From G965220825 sp965220825 (GTDB lineage: Bacteria; Pseudomonadota; Alphaproteobacteria; UBA828): a stretch of 64,000 bases of DNA. Below the pieces are notes generated by a model. The model ran no database searches. It saw only the letters and a list, made by a program, of their open reading frames with translations, and was not told the origin of the DNA. Positions 9,132-17,762 of this stretch are shown here, piece by piece (the stretch's first letter is position 1; the number at the start of each line of letters is the position of its first letter). The stretch covers positions 1,364,001 through 1,428,000 of the forward strand of contig OZ244839.1 in NCBI GenBank assembly GCA_965220825.1, written 5' to 3'. Made by a program: the position numbers and the translations under genes.

Positions 9132-10854
9132 GGCCGCCGCCTCCGAAGGCGATGTGAAGCGGCTTGCCCGGCTCTTCGCCGCGCTCGGACGGGATGGAGG
9201 GATGCACGCCCAGCATCGGGCCGATCCGAGCGACGACCTTCCCCACCACCGGCGCCGCGGTCCAGCCGGCGGTGGCATAGCCGAAGGTCTCCTTGATCCC
9301 CTTGGGCTCGTCCAGAAGCGCGAGCACGAGATAGCGGGGCCGCTCGATGGGGAAGACTCCCACAAAGCTGGAGATGAGCGTCTTGCGGAGGTAGCGCCCG
9401 TCCACGGCCTTTTCCGCCGTACCGGTCTTGCCGCCCACCAGATAGCCCGGTGCCGCCGCCTTGCTTCCGGTGCCCTGGTCGACCACGAGATAGAGGAGTT
9501 TGCGCAACGTCGTCGACGTGTCGCCGCTCATGATCCGCACGGTCTCGGCGGGCTGCGAGGTTCGCCGATGAAGCAGGGTGGGCTTCACCTTGAAACCTCC
9601 GTTGACGAGCGTCGCGAAACCGGTGGCGAGATGAAGTGGGGTGACGGCGATCCCGTGGCCGAAGCCCACCGTCATGGTCGTGAGTTCGGTCCAGCGGCCG
9701 GGCACGATGGGACGCCCGCGCTCGGGCAGCTCGAGCTGTACGGGCTCGAACATGCCGATGGCCTTCATGAAGGACTTCTGAACCTCCGTTCCCGCATCGA
9801 CCGCCATGCGGGCCGCGCCGATATTGGAGGAGTGAATGAGGATTTCCGGGACCGTCAGCCAGCGGTTCTCGGGATGGCTGTCACGGATGCGAAAGCGCGA
9901 TACCCGGAGCGGCTTGGTGGCGTCGTAGCTGTCTCCGAGGTCGGCGGCACCGGACTCGAGGGCCATGGCGGCGGTAAACGCCTTGAAGGTGGAGCCCAGT
10001 TCGTAGGTGCCGAGTGTCGCCCGGTTGAAGCGCGCGTCCTTTCCGTCCGCCTCCGGCGCTTTCGGATCGAAGGCCGGGAGGCTCGCGAGCGCCAGCACCT
10101 CGCCATTCTCCACATCCATCACGATCCCGGCGGCGCCGACGGCCCGGTGGGCGGTCATGGCGCCTTCGAGCGCATCCGCAAGAGCGTATTGCACCCGCGT
10201 GTCGATGGAGAGCATGAGCGGCTCGCCGCCTTCCGCGGCGCGGCGACCGATCTCGGCGTCGGCAGCCTTCTCGAGGCCCGCCACGCCCTTTCCGTCCACA
10301 TTGGCGAAGCCCAGCACATGGGCGAAAAGCCGTCCCTTGGGATAGATGCGGCGCAGCCCATCCTTGAAGCCGAGTCCGGGAATGCCGAGCCGGTTCACGG
10401 CATAAACCTGATTGGGCGAGAGGTTCCGCCGCACCCATTCGAAGCGGGAATCGGACGCCGCCTTGCGGAAGAAGCTCTCGCGGTCGATCCCCGGCAGCAC
10501 CGTGGCAAGCGCCGCATAGGCATCTTCCGGCTCCTGCAACGACTGCGGATCCATATAGAGAGACTGGGCGGGAAGATCGGACGCCAGAAGCACCCCGTTG
10601 CGATCCACGATGTCGGCGCGCGAGGCGTACTCGCTGCCCACGCCGATGCGGCCCGCACTTTCGTCGGGCGCGACCGCCGCCGCGTGGAAGGTGCGCGCGG
10701 CCAGTGCAGAGAAGACGATCCCGAACACGCCCATCGCGATAAAGAGGCGGATACGCGCGAATCTGAGGCGCGGGTCGGATACACGGCCCTCGCGCTCCGC
10801 CGGAAGCCGTTCCCGGCTGATGCGCCGCCATCCCCTGGTGCCGAGGTCTTTCAT
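9118..10854 (-). CDS. ftsI: Septal transpeptidase FtsI (penicillin-binding protein 3)
   Basis: FtsI (578 aa) crosslinks septal peptidoglycan. There is a cytoplasmic tail, one TM helix (about 36-55), a dimerisation/pedestal domain starting at SRADIVDRNG, and the transpeptidase domain. All three active-site motifs are intact: STFK with Ser288, SSN at 342-344 and KTGT from Lys476. Start ATG at 10854 overlaps the ftsL stop. Length and architecture match class B PBPs of the division cluster; no low-affinity-type change is obvious in the three motifs. Confidence 0.97.
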   Translation of the reverse strand: MKDLGTRGWRRISRERLPAEREGRVSDPRLRFARIRLFIAMGVFGIVFSALAARTFHAAAVAPDESAGRIGVGSEYASRADIVDRNGVLLASDLPAQSLYMDPQSLQEPEDAYAALATVLPGIDRESFFRKAASDSRFEWVRRNLSPNQVYAVNRLGIPGLGFKDGLRRIYPKGRLFAHVLGFANVDGKGVAGLEKAADAEIGRRAAEGGEPLMLSIDTRVQYALADALEGAMTAHRAVGAAGIVMDVENGEVLALASLPAFDPKAPEADGKDARFNRATLGTYELGSTFKAFTAAMALESGAADLGDSYDATKPLRVSRFRIRDSHPENRWLTVPEILIHSSNIGAARMAVDAGTEVQKSFMKAIGMFEPVQLELPERGRPIVPGRWTELTTMTVGFGHGIAVTPLHLATGFATLVNGGFKVKPTLLHRRTSQPAETVRIMSGDTSTTLRKLLYLVVDQGTGSKAAAPGYLVGGKTGTAEKAVDGRYLRKTLISSFVGVFPIERPRYLVLALLDEPKGIKETFGYATAGWTAAPVVGKVVARIGPMLGVHPSIPSERGEEPGKPLHIAFGGGGHAAF

Positions 10855-11171
10855 CGGGACAACTCCATGGTCGCCGCTTGCGTGGAAACCGCCGCCGCCG
10901 GGAGGTATTGCGCCGACTGGACGAGCTGCGAGGCCCGTATCGGCTCAAGCGGGAGATGCGTCTCCGCAAGGCGGGCGATCCGTGCCGGGCGGGTGAGATA
11001 GCTCCACTCGGAGCGCAGAACGCGGATATCCTCCGCCAGCACGCGCTCCTCGCGCTCCAACGCGTCCTGTTCGCGGACGAGGTCGTAGGTCTCGTACTTG
11101 ACGGTAAAAAGCGCCACCATCGCGAACAGGACGGCCACGAGCCACGCGATAGCGGCGGGCCGCAGCTTCAC
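10851..11171 (-). CDS. ftsL: Cell division protein FtsL
   Basis: A 106-aa bitopic membrane protein with a short N-terminal tail, a single TM segment (about 8-24, AIAWLVAVLFAMVALF) and a heptad-like coiled coil (about 28-65) ending in LTRPARIARLAETHL, the usual FtsL C-terminal motif. FtsL forms the FtsQLB complex that activates FtsWI at the septum. Sequence conservation in this family is low; the call rests on size, topology, the LTxPxRIxxLA motif and its place between rsmH and ftsI, with 4-bp overlaps on both sides. Confidence 0.9.
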   Translation of the reverse strand: MKLRPAAIAWLVAVLFAMVALFTVKYETYDLVREQDALEREERVLAEDIRVLRSEWSYLTRPARIARLAETHLPLEPIRASQLVQSAQYLPAAAVSTQAATMELSR

Positions 11172-12151
11172 GCCGCCCTCCCCTCGGGCCAGGCCGGCGC
11201 GCGGGTGCGCTCGGCGGCGCGCAACCGGGCGGACCGCGCCCGCGGATTCGCGGCGAGCTCGGCCTTGCCGGGGGCGAGTGCACGCCTTGTCAGCAGGCTG
11301 AAGGTGGGCGCAGGAGCCCGGGTCGCGTGCTCGGGCTGATGGCGGCTCGGGCGCGGCGCCCGACCGCTGCGCTCGCGGAAGAACCGCTTGAGAGGGCGAT
11401 CCTCCAGCGAATGGAAGGCCACGGCCACGACACGGCCGCCGGGCTGCAACAGGCGTTCGACGGCGCGCAGGCCGCGCTCGAGCTGGCCGATTTCGTCGTT
11501 CACGTGAATCCGGAAGGCCTGGAAGGTGCGGGTCGCCGGATCGATGCCGCGCGCGCGCCGGGCGCCGCCGCCCGAGACCGCGCCGCGAACGATGGCCGCA
11601 AGCCGGCCCGTCTCGGCGATCGGGGCTTCGCGCCGCGCCGCGACGATGGCCCGGGCCACCGCACGGGCACGGCGCTCCTCGCCGAGCGTTGCGATGATGT
11701 GTGCGAGCCGCTCTTCCGACTCCCCGTTTACCAGATCGGCGGCGGTGGGAACCGTCTCGTCCCGATCCATGCGCATGTCGAGCGGGCCGGAACGGGCGAA
11801 GGAGAAGCCCCGCGCGCCATCGGCAAGCTGGAGCGACGACAGGCCGAGATCGAGTGTCACGCCGTCCACCGAGGCGACCCGGTGGAACGCCAGAAGACGC
11901 TCCATATCGGCGAAGCGACCCCGCACCAACACCAGCCGGCCGCGATAGTGCGCGGCGAGTGCGGCGCCGGCAGCGAGCGCATCGCCGTCCCGATCGATGG
12001 CGTAGACCGTGCAGGCGGCGGCGTCGAGCAAGGCACGGCTATAGCCGCCGCCTCCGAAGGTCCCGTCCACATAGACACCGCCGTCCCGCGGCGCCATGAG
12101 CGCGAGCATGGCATCCCGCATGACCGGCACATGGCCCGCCGCCGCGCTCAT
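11168..12151 (-). CDS. rsmH: 16S rRNA (cytosine(1402)-N(4))-methyltransferase
   Basis: RsmH/MraW (327 aa) methylates C1402 of 16S rRNA in the ribosomal P site. The opening HVPVMRDAMLALM and the SAM-binding loop YVDGTFGGGGYSRALLD are diagnostic, followed by DLGLSSLQLADGARGFSF and the C-terminal FHSLEDRPLKRFFRE. The longer open frame upstream is mraZ in another frame; ATG at 12151 overlaps the mraZ stop as ATGA. The C-terminal tail is Arg/Ala-rich. Confidence 0.97.
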   Translation of the reverse strand: MSAAAGHVPVMRDAMLALMAPRDGGVYVDGTFGGGGYSRALLDAAACTVYAIDRDGDALAAGAALAAHYRGRLVLVRGRFADMERLLAFHRVASVDGVTLDLGLSSLQLADGARGFSFARSGPLDMRMDRDETVPTAADLVNGESEERLAHIIATLGEERRARAVARAIVAARREAPIAETGRLAAIVRGAVSGGGARRARGIDPATRTFQAFRIHVNDEIGQLERGLRAVERLLQPGGRVVAVAFHSLEDRPLKRFFRERSGRAPRPSRHQPEHATRAPAPTFSLLTRRALAPGKAELAANPRARSARLRAAERTRAPAWPEGRAA

Positions 12152-12630
12152 TCGCCGTCCTCCGGAATCGGCAGGTGGACGACTCTGAACGCCCGCAGCG
12201 GCTCGACCTGGTGCCGGTTGTAGGAGGCGGGGTTCCAGATCTGGAACCGGTTGCCGCGCCCCACGAAGGCTGCGCGCCCCGCTATGCCCGCATGCTCGAC
12301 GAGGTTCGACGGCAGGGACATTCTGCCGGCATCGTCGAAGTTCAGGAACCGGAGCGCGGGGAAGAGCGTCTCCCGGATGTCGTTCTCTGCAGGATTGAAC
12401 GGGTCCTGGTCGTCGAACCGGGCGGTGTAGGCCTCGAGCAGGTCGGTGGAGACGCCCTCCAGCGCTCTGGCCTCGCCTTCCGCCCCCGCGGCGACGGGAT
12501 AGAGCGCCGCGCCCCGGAACGACTCGCCCTGCAAGACCTGGCCGGCGAGCGCCATCCGCAAGTTGGCAGGCACCGAGACCCGCCCCTTTGCGTCGACCTT
12601 GCTGGTGAATGTTCCGTTGAAGAGCGCCAC
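12148..12630 (-). CDS. mraZ: Transcriptional regulator / cell-division protein MraZ
   Basis: MraZ (160 aa) is an AbrB-fold DNA-binding protein that usually autoregulates the division cluster. Two copies of the MraZ domain are seen, the first in LFNGTFTSKVDAKGRVSVPANLR and the second in DDAGRMSLPSNLVEHAGI. The frame could extend 16 codons upstream, but GTG at 12630 is preferred: it puts VALFNGTF at the N-terminus and is preceded by a strong GAGAGGAG ribosome site at 12634-12641. It is the first gene of the operon, about 100 nt below a sigma70-type promoter. Confidence 0.93.
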   Translation of the reverse strand: MALFNGTFTSKVDAKGRVSVPANLRMALAGQVLQGESFRGAALYPVAAGAEGEARALEGVSTDLLEAYTARFDDQDPFNPAENDIRETLFPALRFLNFDDAGRMSLPSNLVEHAGIAGRAAFVGRGNRFQIWNPASYNRHQVEPLRAFRVVHLPIPEDGE

Positions 12631-12733
12631 TTGTCTCCTCTCCCAAATCGGCGTCCTGTCGCCCGTTTCTCCCCTCATCTCTCCGGCGGCCCGGCGCTCG
12701 ATTCACTGCCGGGCTGCTATGCCATAGCGTGCC

Positions 12734-12761
12734 ACTATCATGGTAAAAAATGGGATGTCAA
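12734..12761 (-). promoter_or_regulatory. Candidate sigma70 promoter of the mraZ division operon
   Basis: On the minus strand a perfect -35 TTGACA (12756-12761) is followed after 16 bp by GATAGT (12734-12739), four matches to the -10 consensus. The predicted start near 12727 leaves a leader of about 97 nt before mraZ. Only one TGGGA box was noticed nearby, so the classic tandem MraZ-box operator is not evident. The rest of 12631-13016 is AT-rich for this window and shows no gene. Confidence 0.55.
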
Positions 12762-13016
12762 GCCGTTTACAAGTTATGATAGAAAAAATTTTCGGTTAGC
12801 GTATCTTCGTTCAAATGCCTGCGCTTGGCGATGCGAAAACAGCCTAAATCAAGGCCGTACCGGGAGACCCGGTTCTCTCTCAATAGTTTCGTTCTTATTA
12901 TGTTCTTTCGTTGATTTTTTTAAATCCGCCCCCAAATGAGCCAGAACAATCAAAATCTAGGTGGGTTATATTTGGCCGCCACAATATATTGACGGCACTG
13001 TCGCGCGTGCGGGAGA

Positions 13017-13408
<392 letters not shown>

Positions 13409-13414
13409 AGAGGG

Positions 13415-13443
13415 GACTTAGGCGCTCCCCTGCCTCCGGTCAA
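13415..13443 (-). promoter_or_regulatory. Candidate rnpB promoter
   Basis: On the minus strand TTGACC (13438-13443) and TAAGTC (13415-13420) are separated by exactly 17 bp, putting the start near 13408, where the P1 helix begins. This agreement between promoter position and RNA structure supports both calls. An IS relic begins only 6 bp upstream of the -35 box. Confidence 0.6.
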
Positions 13444-13448
13444 GCCTC

Positions 13449-13633
13449 TGTCTTCCGTTCAGGGCGTTTGAGACGCTGGAATTTCTTCGGCTGTCTGGTT
13501 GGCAAGCCATTCGGCCGGGATTTGTCCGCCAAGGGCCCGGTCGGGCCTGATGGTATTGAACGCGTCGGCGCCGCCGTCGATCCGGATGGCCTGGACGGGG
13601 GAGAGCATGTCGGCCTGGAGCCTGTCGAGGAAT
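13449..13633. mobile_element. IS481-family relic A (left end, internally deleted)
   Basis: The stretch begins TGTCTTCCGTTCAGG and matches the left end of the complete IS at 45736 over about 120 bp, then jumps to sequence matching the IS at about 46037-46110, so roughly 180 bp are missing. The junction lies at a short repeat (TTGAACTCG in the intact IS). The deletion removes the third catalytic residue of the transposase, so this copy is dead. The same deletion is found at 54249 (relic B). It lies between rnpB and pyrE and is directly followed by a linker and a palindromic repeat. Confidence 0.8.
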
Positions 13634-13703
13634 GAGCTGGAACCGTGGACCCGGTGGGGCCGTGCAAGTCCGGCGCACCGGCACTATGGGCGGTCCCTTT
13701 TTT

Positions 13704-13780
13704 GGTGCGCGGGTCTCCAGGCCCGCATGTTTTTTGTTTTTCGAGAAGAAGAAAAATTCGGGCCTGGAGACCCGCGCACC
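13704..13780. repeat. Palindromic repeat copy P1 (bidirectional terminator-like)
   Basis: The element has inverted arms of about 25 bp beginning GGTGCGCGGGTCTCCAGG and closing with the reverse complement, around an AT-rich centre with T-runs on both strands. Within each arm GCGGG and CCCGC form a small hairpin followed by T-rich sequence. This copy starts 36 bp after the pyrE stop. One base of the right arm is lost relative to other copies. Confidence 0.85.
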
Positions 13781-13815
13781 AAACCTGTCATGGGGATCTC
13801 CGGAATCCCCTCGAA

Positions 13816-14454
13816 CTACCTGTCGTGGCGGGCGGACCAGCCCTTGGGGTCGGCGAGGAAGGCGCGGACTTCGCCGATCGCCGCCTCGTCAATGCGCCCG
13901 CTGCGGAGCGCGACCGCGAGCAATGTGTCGAGGTCGCAGGCCGCCCTCAAATCCAGCCCCGCATCGGCCAGCGCTTCCTGCGCCGATGCGTCCGCGCGGC
14001 TGAACAACACGCTCACGCCCGCGACTTCTGCGCCGGCCTCGCGCAGGGCCTGCGTGAAGGAGAGGATGCTGCCGGCGGTGGAGATCAGGTCCTCGATCAG
14101 ATAGACGCACGCGCCCGCGACATCGCCGCCCTCGATGCGGCTCGCGGTGCCGTGGGCCTTGGCCGCGGCCCGCACATAGACCATGGGCAGTCCGAGCCGG
14201 TCGGCGACCAGGGTGGCGAAGGGGACGCCGGCGGTGACTCCGCCCGCGATCACCGTGGTAGCCGGCTGCGGCACCGTGGCGGCGAGCGCGGCCGCCGCCC
14301 GCACGCGCGCGCGGGGGCTGGAGAGGATCAGCCTGCAGTTGATGTAGAAGGGCGCGCAAAGACCCGAGGTGAGGCGGAAGGGCTCCGCCGGCCGCACCAG
14401 CAGCGCCTCGGCTTCCAGCAGAGCCTTCGCAATCTCCTCCGCCGTCCGGCTCAC
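13816..14454 (-). CDS. pyrE: Orotate phosphoribosyltransferase
   Basis: PyrE (212 aa) makes OMP from orotate and PRPP in de novo pyrimidine synthesis. The N-terminus FRLTSGLCAPFYINCR is typical, GGVTAGVPFA provides part of the active site, and YLIEDLISTAGS (about 120-131) is the PRPP-binding loop. It is transcribed away from pyrF and ends just before palindromic copy P1. Length is normal. The start ATG at 14454 is the only one compatible with the conserved N-terminus. Confidence 0.95.
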   Translation of the reverse strand: MSRTAEEIAKALLEAEALLVRPAEPFRLTSGLCAPFYINCRLILSSPRARVRAAAALAATVPQPATTVIAGGVTAGVPFATLVADRLGLPMVYVRAAAKAHGTASRIEGGDVAGACVYLIEDLISTAGSILSFTQALREAGAEVAGVSVLFSRADASAQEALADAGLDLRAACDLDTLLAVALRSGRIDEAAIGEVRAFLADPKGWSARHDR

Positions 14455-14635
14455 CGCTTCCTCCCTCGCCTCCGCGGACCCCTCCCCCGCTCCCCCAGCC
14501 CCAAGGCGGAGAGGGCCGGGATGACGTCGGGGTGCTTCCGGTCGTGCCCCATGCCATCGGAGAGTAAACTATGCCGGCCCGTGCGGGGCCATGGGCGAAT
14601 GCCGCTTGGCACCGGCGGGCCCGGGCGGAGGGTTC

Positions 14636-15361
14636 ATGGCGGCGGTCTCTCTTTACTGCGCCCTCGATGCGGGCGAACGGGCCACGGTGGAGCGGCTGGT
14701 GCGCCTGCTCGCACCGGCGGTCGGCGGGTTCAAGCTTGGTCTCGAATATTTCTGCGCCCATGGCCCGGCAGGCGTCGAGGCGGTGCGTGGGGCGGGCCCG
14801 CCCCTCTTCCTCGATCTCAAGCTGCACGACATTCCCAACACCGTGGCGGGTGCCGTGCGCGGGGCGGTGGCGCTGGAGCCCCGCTATCTCACCATCCACG
14901 CCGCCGGCGGGCTCGCCATGATGCGGGCGGCGCGCGAGGCGAGCGTGGAAGAGGCCGCGCGCCGTGGCATCGTCCCGCCCGGCCTGCTCGGCGTGACCGT
15001 GCTCACCAGCCTCGACGGCGCCGCGCTGGCGCGCCAGGGCATCGCCGGCAGTGCGCGGGACCAGGTGCTGCGCCTCGCGGCACTCGCGCATGAGGCGGGG
15101 CTCGCCGGGGTGATCGCGAGCCCGCACGAGATCGCGGCGCTCCGGGCCGCGCACGGCCCGGACTTCGCCATCGTCGTGCCCGGTATCCGTCCGGCAGGCG
15201 GCGCTGAAAGCGGCAGGGGCGACCAGGCACGCGTCGCGACGCCGGCCGACGCCGCCCGCGCCGGCGCGACCGCGCTTGTCGTCGGCCGCCCCATCACCCG
15301 GGCACCCGACCCCCTCGGCGCGGCACGCGCCATCGCCGCGGATATCGCCGCCACGGCCTGA
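14636..15361 (+). CDS. pyrF: Orotidine 5'-phosphate decarboxylase
   Basis: PyrF (241 aa) converts OMP to UMP. The catalytic Lys/Asp tetrad stretch FLDLKLHDIPNTV is intact, with FKLGLEYF upstream and the phosphate-binding VPGIRPAGG and VVGRPITRAPDP near the C-terminus. The open frame starts 15 codons earlier, but ATG at 14636 has a GGAGGG site 5 bp upstream and gives a normal N-terminus (MAAVSLYCALD). Its stop lies 4 bp from the pyrD stop on the opposite strand, a tight convergent pair. Confidence 0.95.
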   Translation: MAAVSLYCALDAGERATVERLVRLLAPAVGGFKLGLEYFCAHGPAGVEAVRGAGPPLFLDLKLHDIPNTVAGAVRGAVALEPRYLTIHAAGGLAMMRAAREASVEEAARRGIVPPGLLGVTVLTSLDGAALARQGIAGSARDQVLRLAALAHEAGLAGVIASPHEIAALRAAHGPDFAIVVPGIRPAGGAESGRGDQARVATPADAARAGATALVVGRPITRAPDPLGAARAIAADIAATA

Positions 15362-15365
15362 GCGC

Positions 15366-16439
15366 TCACCGCCCGGCACGGTGGTCGGCGCCGACGGCGT
15401 CCTCAAGGCGCGTGAAGCCATCCGCCGTCAACAGGCGCGCGAGACCTTGCGTGATCTCGGCGATGAGTCCGGGGCCGCGATAGACAAGCGCGGTGTAGAG
15501 CTGGATCAGGCTGGCACCGGCGCGGATACGGGCATAGGCGGCTTCCGCCGAGTCGATCCCGCCGGTGCCGATCAGCGGCAGGCGCCCACCACTCAGCGCA
15601 TAGGCCCGGCGCAGCACCGCGAGTGCGCAGGGTGCGAGCGGCGGGCCGCTGAGGCCGCCTTCCTCCGTCCGGCGGCGCGAGACCAGCTCCGGTGGGCGGG
15701 TCGTGGTGGTGTTGGTGAGGATTAGCCCGGCGACGGGCACGTCCCGGACGGCCTCGAGCAGCGCGGCCAGCGCCGCGTCGCCCAGCTCCGGCGCGAGCTT
15801 GAGTAGAATCGGGGGCGCGCCGTCCAGGCGGGCGCGGGCGTCCGCCAGCGCCGCGAGCAGGCGGGCGAGCGCGTCGCCCTCCTGCCAGGCGCGGAGCCCC
15901 GGCGTGTTGGGCGAGGAGACATTGACCGCCACATAATCGGCGAGCGGGCCCAGGCGCATGAGGCCGGCCGCATAGTCGCGTGCGGGCTCCGTGCTGTCCC
16001 GGTTCACGCCGATATTGATGCCGAGCGGGCCGTGGGCCGTTCCCCTGGCCCGCCAGCGTTCCAGCCGCCGCGCGACCCTGTCGAGGCCCGCGCTGTTGAA
16101 GCCGTAGCGGTTGATGAGCGCGCGCTCGCGCCGCAGGCGAAAGATGCGCGGCTTCGGGTTTCCCGGCTGCGGCCGGGGCGTCACCGTGCCGAGCTCGCCG
16201 AAGCCGAAGCCCAGCGCCGCGACGCCCGCCGGGCAGCGCGCGTCCTTGTCGAAGCCGGCGGCGAGGCCCACGGGCGTCGGGAAGCGGATACCCCAGAGAG
16301 TCTGTGCGAGCGCCGCGTGGGCCGCGCGCGGCAGGCCCCGCCGGGCCGCGGCCAGAGGCAGCAGGGCGAGTGCGGCGTTGTGTGCCGTCTCCGGCGGCAG
16401 GCGGCGGAGCGCAGCGGCCGCGATGTCGGCGTGGAACGT
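15366..16439 (-). CDS. pyrD: Dihydroorotate dehydrogenase (quinone), class 2; non-standard start
   Basis: PyrD oxidises dihydroorotate to orotate and passes electrons to quinone at the inner membrane. GLAAGFDKDA, the FMN-site and active-site stretch NVSSPNTPGLRAWQ with its catalytic Ser, and the C-terminal GTGGIDSAEAAYARIRAGASLIQLYTAL are all present. The first ATG/GTG/TTG in frame is GTG at 16271, which would remove the N-terminal helices. Upstream the frame still encodes LRRLPPETAHNAALALLPL, typical of class 2 enzymes. ACG at 16439 sits 5 bp after GGAGG and gives 357 aa. The frame is closed upstream only by the pyrC stop. Gene identity is certain; the start is inferred. Confidence 0.85.
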   Translation of the reverse strand, partial: TFHADIAAAALRRLPPETAHNAALALLPLAAARRGLPRAAHAALAQTLWGIRFPTPVGLAAGFDKDARCPAGVAALGFGFGELGTVTPRPQPGNPKPRIFRLRRERALINRYGFNSAGLDRVARRLERWRARGTAHGPLGINIGVNRDSTEPARDYAAGLMRLGPLADYVAVNVSSPNTPGLRAWQEGDALARLLAALADARARLDGAPPILLKLAPELGDAALAALLEAVRDVPVAGLILTNTTTTRPPELVSRRRTEEGGLSGPPLAPCALAVLRRAYALSGGRLPLIGTGGIDSAEAAYARIRAGASLIQLYTALVYRGPGLIAEITQGLARLLTADGFTRLEDAVGADHRAGR

Positions 16440-16451
16440 CGCGGCCTCCGC

Positions 16452-17762
16452 CTACGCCTTGCCCGCGTCGGCCGCGAAGAGCGTGTGCCCGTCCACCACG
16501 GTGCGCAGCACACGGCCCTGTACGGGGCGGCCGTCGAAGGGCGTGTTGTTCGACTTCGAGCGGAAGGTGTCGCGGTCGATGCGCCAGGGCGTCTCGAGAT
16601 CGAACAGCACGAGGTCCGCGGGCGCACCGCGCCGGAGCCGGCCCGCGTCGATGCCGAGCAGATCGGCGGGTGCGCAGGTGAGCCGGCGCAGTACCTCGCG
16701 CAGCGAGAGGTGGCCCGCATGGTGGAGCTCGAGCGAAAGCGGCAGCATCGTCTCCAGCCCCACCACGCCGTTGGCCGCGCGCTCCATGGGCAGTCGCTTG
16801 CTCTCCTGATCGTGCGGGGCGTGGTCGCTGGCGATGGCGTCGATGGTGCCGTCCTTGAGCCCCTCCACCATGGCCCGCCGGTTGGTTTCGCTCCTGAGCG
16901 GCGGCGCCATCTTTGCGAAGGTGCGGTATTCGCCCACATCGTGGTCGGTGAGCGCGAAGTGGTGCGGCGCCACCTCGCAGGTCACCGGCAGGCCGGCGCG
17001 CTTGGCCCGGCGCACGGCGTCCACCGCGCCGGCGGTGGAGATATGGGCGACGTGGTAGCGCCCGCCGGTCAGCTCCACCAGGCGGATGTCGCGCTCCACC
17101 ACCACGATCTCCGATTCGTCGGGGATCCCCGGCAGGCCGAGCCGGGTCGAGACCTCGCCCTCGGCCATGCAGCCGCAGCCGGTGAGCGAGAGATCCTCGG
17201 CATGCTGGCTCACGATCAGGTCGAAGCTGCGCGCGTAGCTGAGCGCGCGACGCATCACCTGGCTGTCGGCCACCGGCAGGCCGTCATCGGAGAAGGCGAC
17301 GGCGCCTGCTTCGGCAAGCATTCCCATCTCGGTGAGCTGCGTGCCCTCGAGCCCCCGGGTGACGGCGCCGATGGGATAGACCTTGACCCCCTTGGCATCG
17401 CGCGCGCGGCGCCGCACGAACTCGACCAGGGCCGCGTCGTCGATCACCGGCTTCGTGTTGGGCATGCAGGCGATGCTGGTGACGCCGCCGGCGGCCGCCG
17501 CCAGCCCGCCCGTGGCGATCGTCTCCTTGTGTTCGTGTCCGGGCTCGCGCAGATGCACATGCATGTCGATCAGGCCGGGCGCGAGGCAATGGCTGCCGCA
17601 GTCGACCGTCTTGATGCCGCTCGGCACGCCGTCCGTGAAGAGGTCGGGTCCGAAGTCGGCGATCTTGCCGTCCTTTGCGAGCAGCGCACCGGGGCTGTCG
17701 AGACCGCTGTCGGGATCCAGCAGGCGGGCGTTGACGTAGGCGGTGGGCGGCTCGGGCGTCAT
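16452..17762 (-). CDS. pyrC: Dihydroorotase (type I)
   Basis: PyrC (436 aa) cyclises carbamoyl-aspartate. The metal-site motif DMHVHLREPGHEHKE (about 62-76) marks the type I (longer) dihydroorotases; SDDGLPV and the C-terminal ASDHAPHDQESK carry the other expected ligands, so it looks catalytically intact rather than a PyrC' partner. ATG at 17762 overlaps the pyrB stop (ATGA). The following pyrD begins only about a dozen bases after the TAG stop, so the three genes form one operon. Confidence 0.95.
   Translation of the reverse strand: MTPEPPTAYVNARLLDPDSGLDSPGALLAKDGKIADFGPDLFTDGVPSGIKTVDCGSHCLAPGLIDMHVHLREPGHEHKETIATGGLAAAAGGVTSIACMPNTKPVIDDAALVEFVRRRARDAKGVKVYPIGAVTRGLEGTQLTEMGMLAEAGAVAFSDDGLPVADSQVMRRALSYARSFDLIVSQHAEDLSLTGCGCMAEGEVSTRLGLPGIPDESEIVVVERDIRLVELTGGRYHVAHISTAGAVDAVRRAKRAGLPVTCEVAPHHFALTDHDVGEYRTFAKMAPPLRSETNRRAMVEGLKDGTIDAIASDHAPHDQESKRLPMERAANGVVGLETMLPLSLELHHAGHLSLREVLRRLTCAPADLLGIDAGRLRRGAPADLVLFDLETPWRIDRDTFRSKSNNTPFDGRPVQGRVLRTVVDGHTLFAADAGKA

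Noticed and set aside
7521..11001. Long plus-strand frames opposite murE and ftsI
   Set aside because: They are shadows of the intact mur/fts genes; no ribosome sites, domains or sensible ends.
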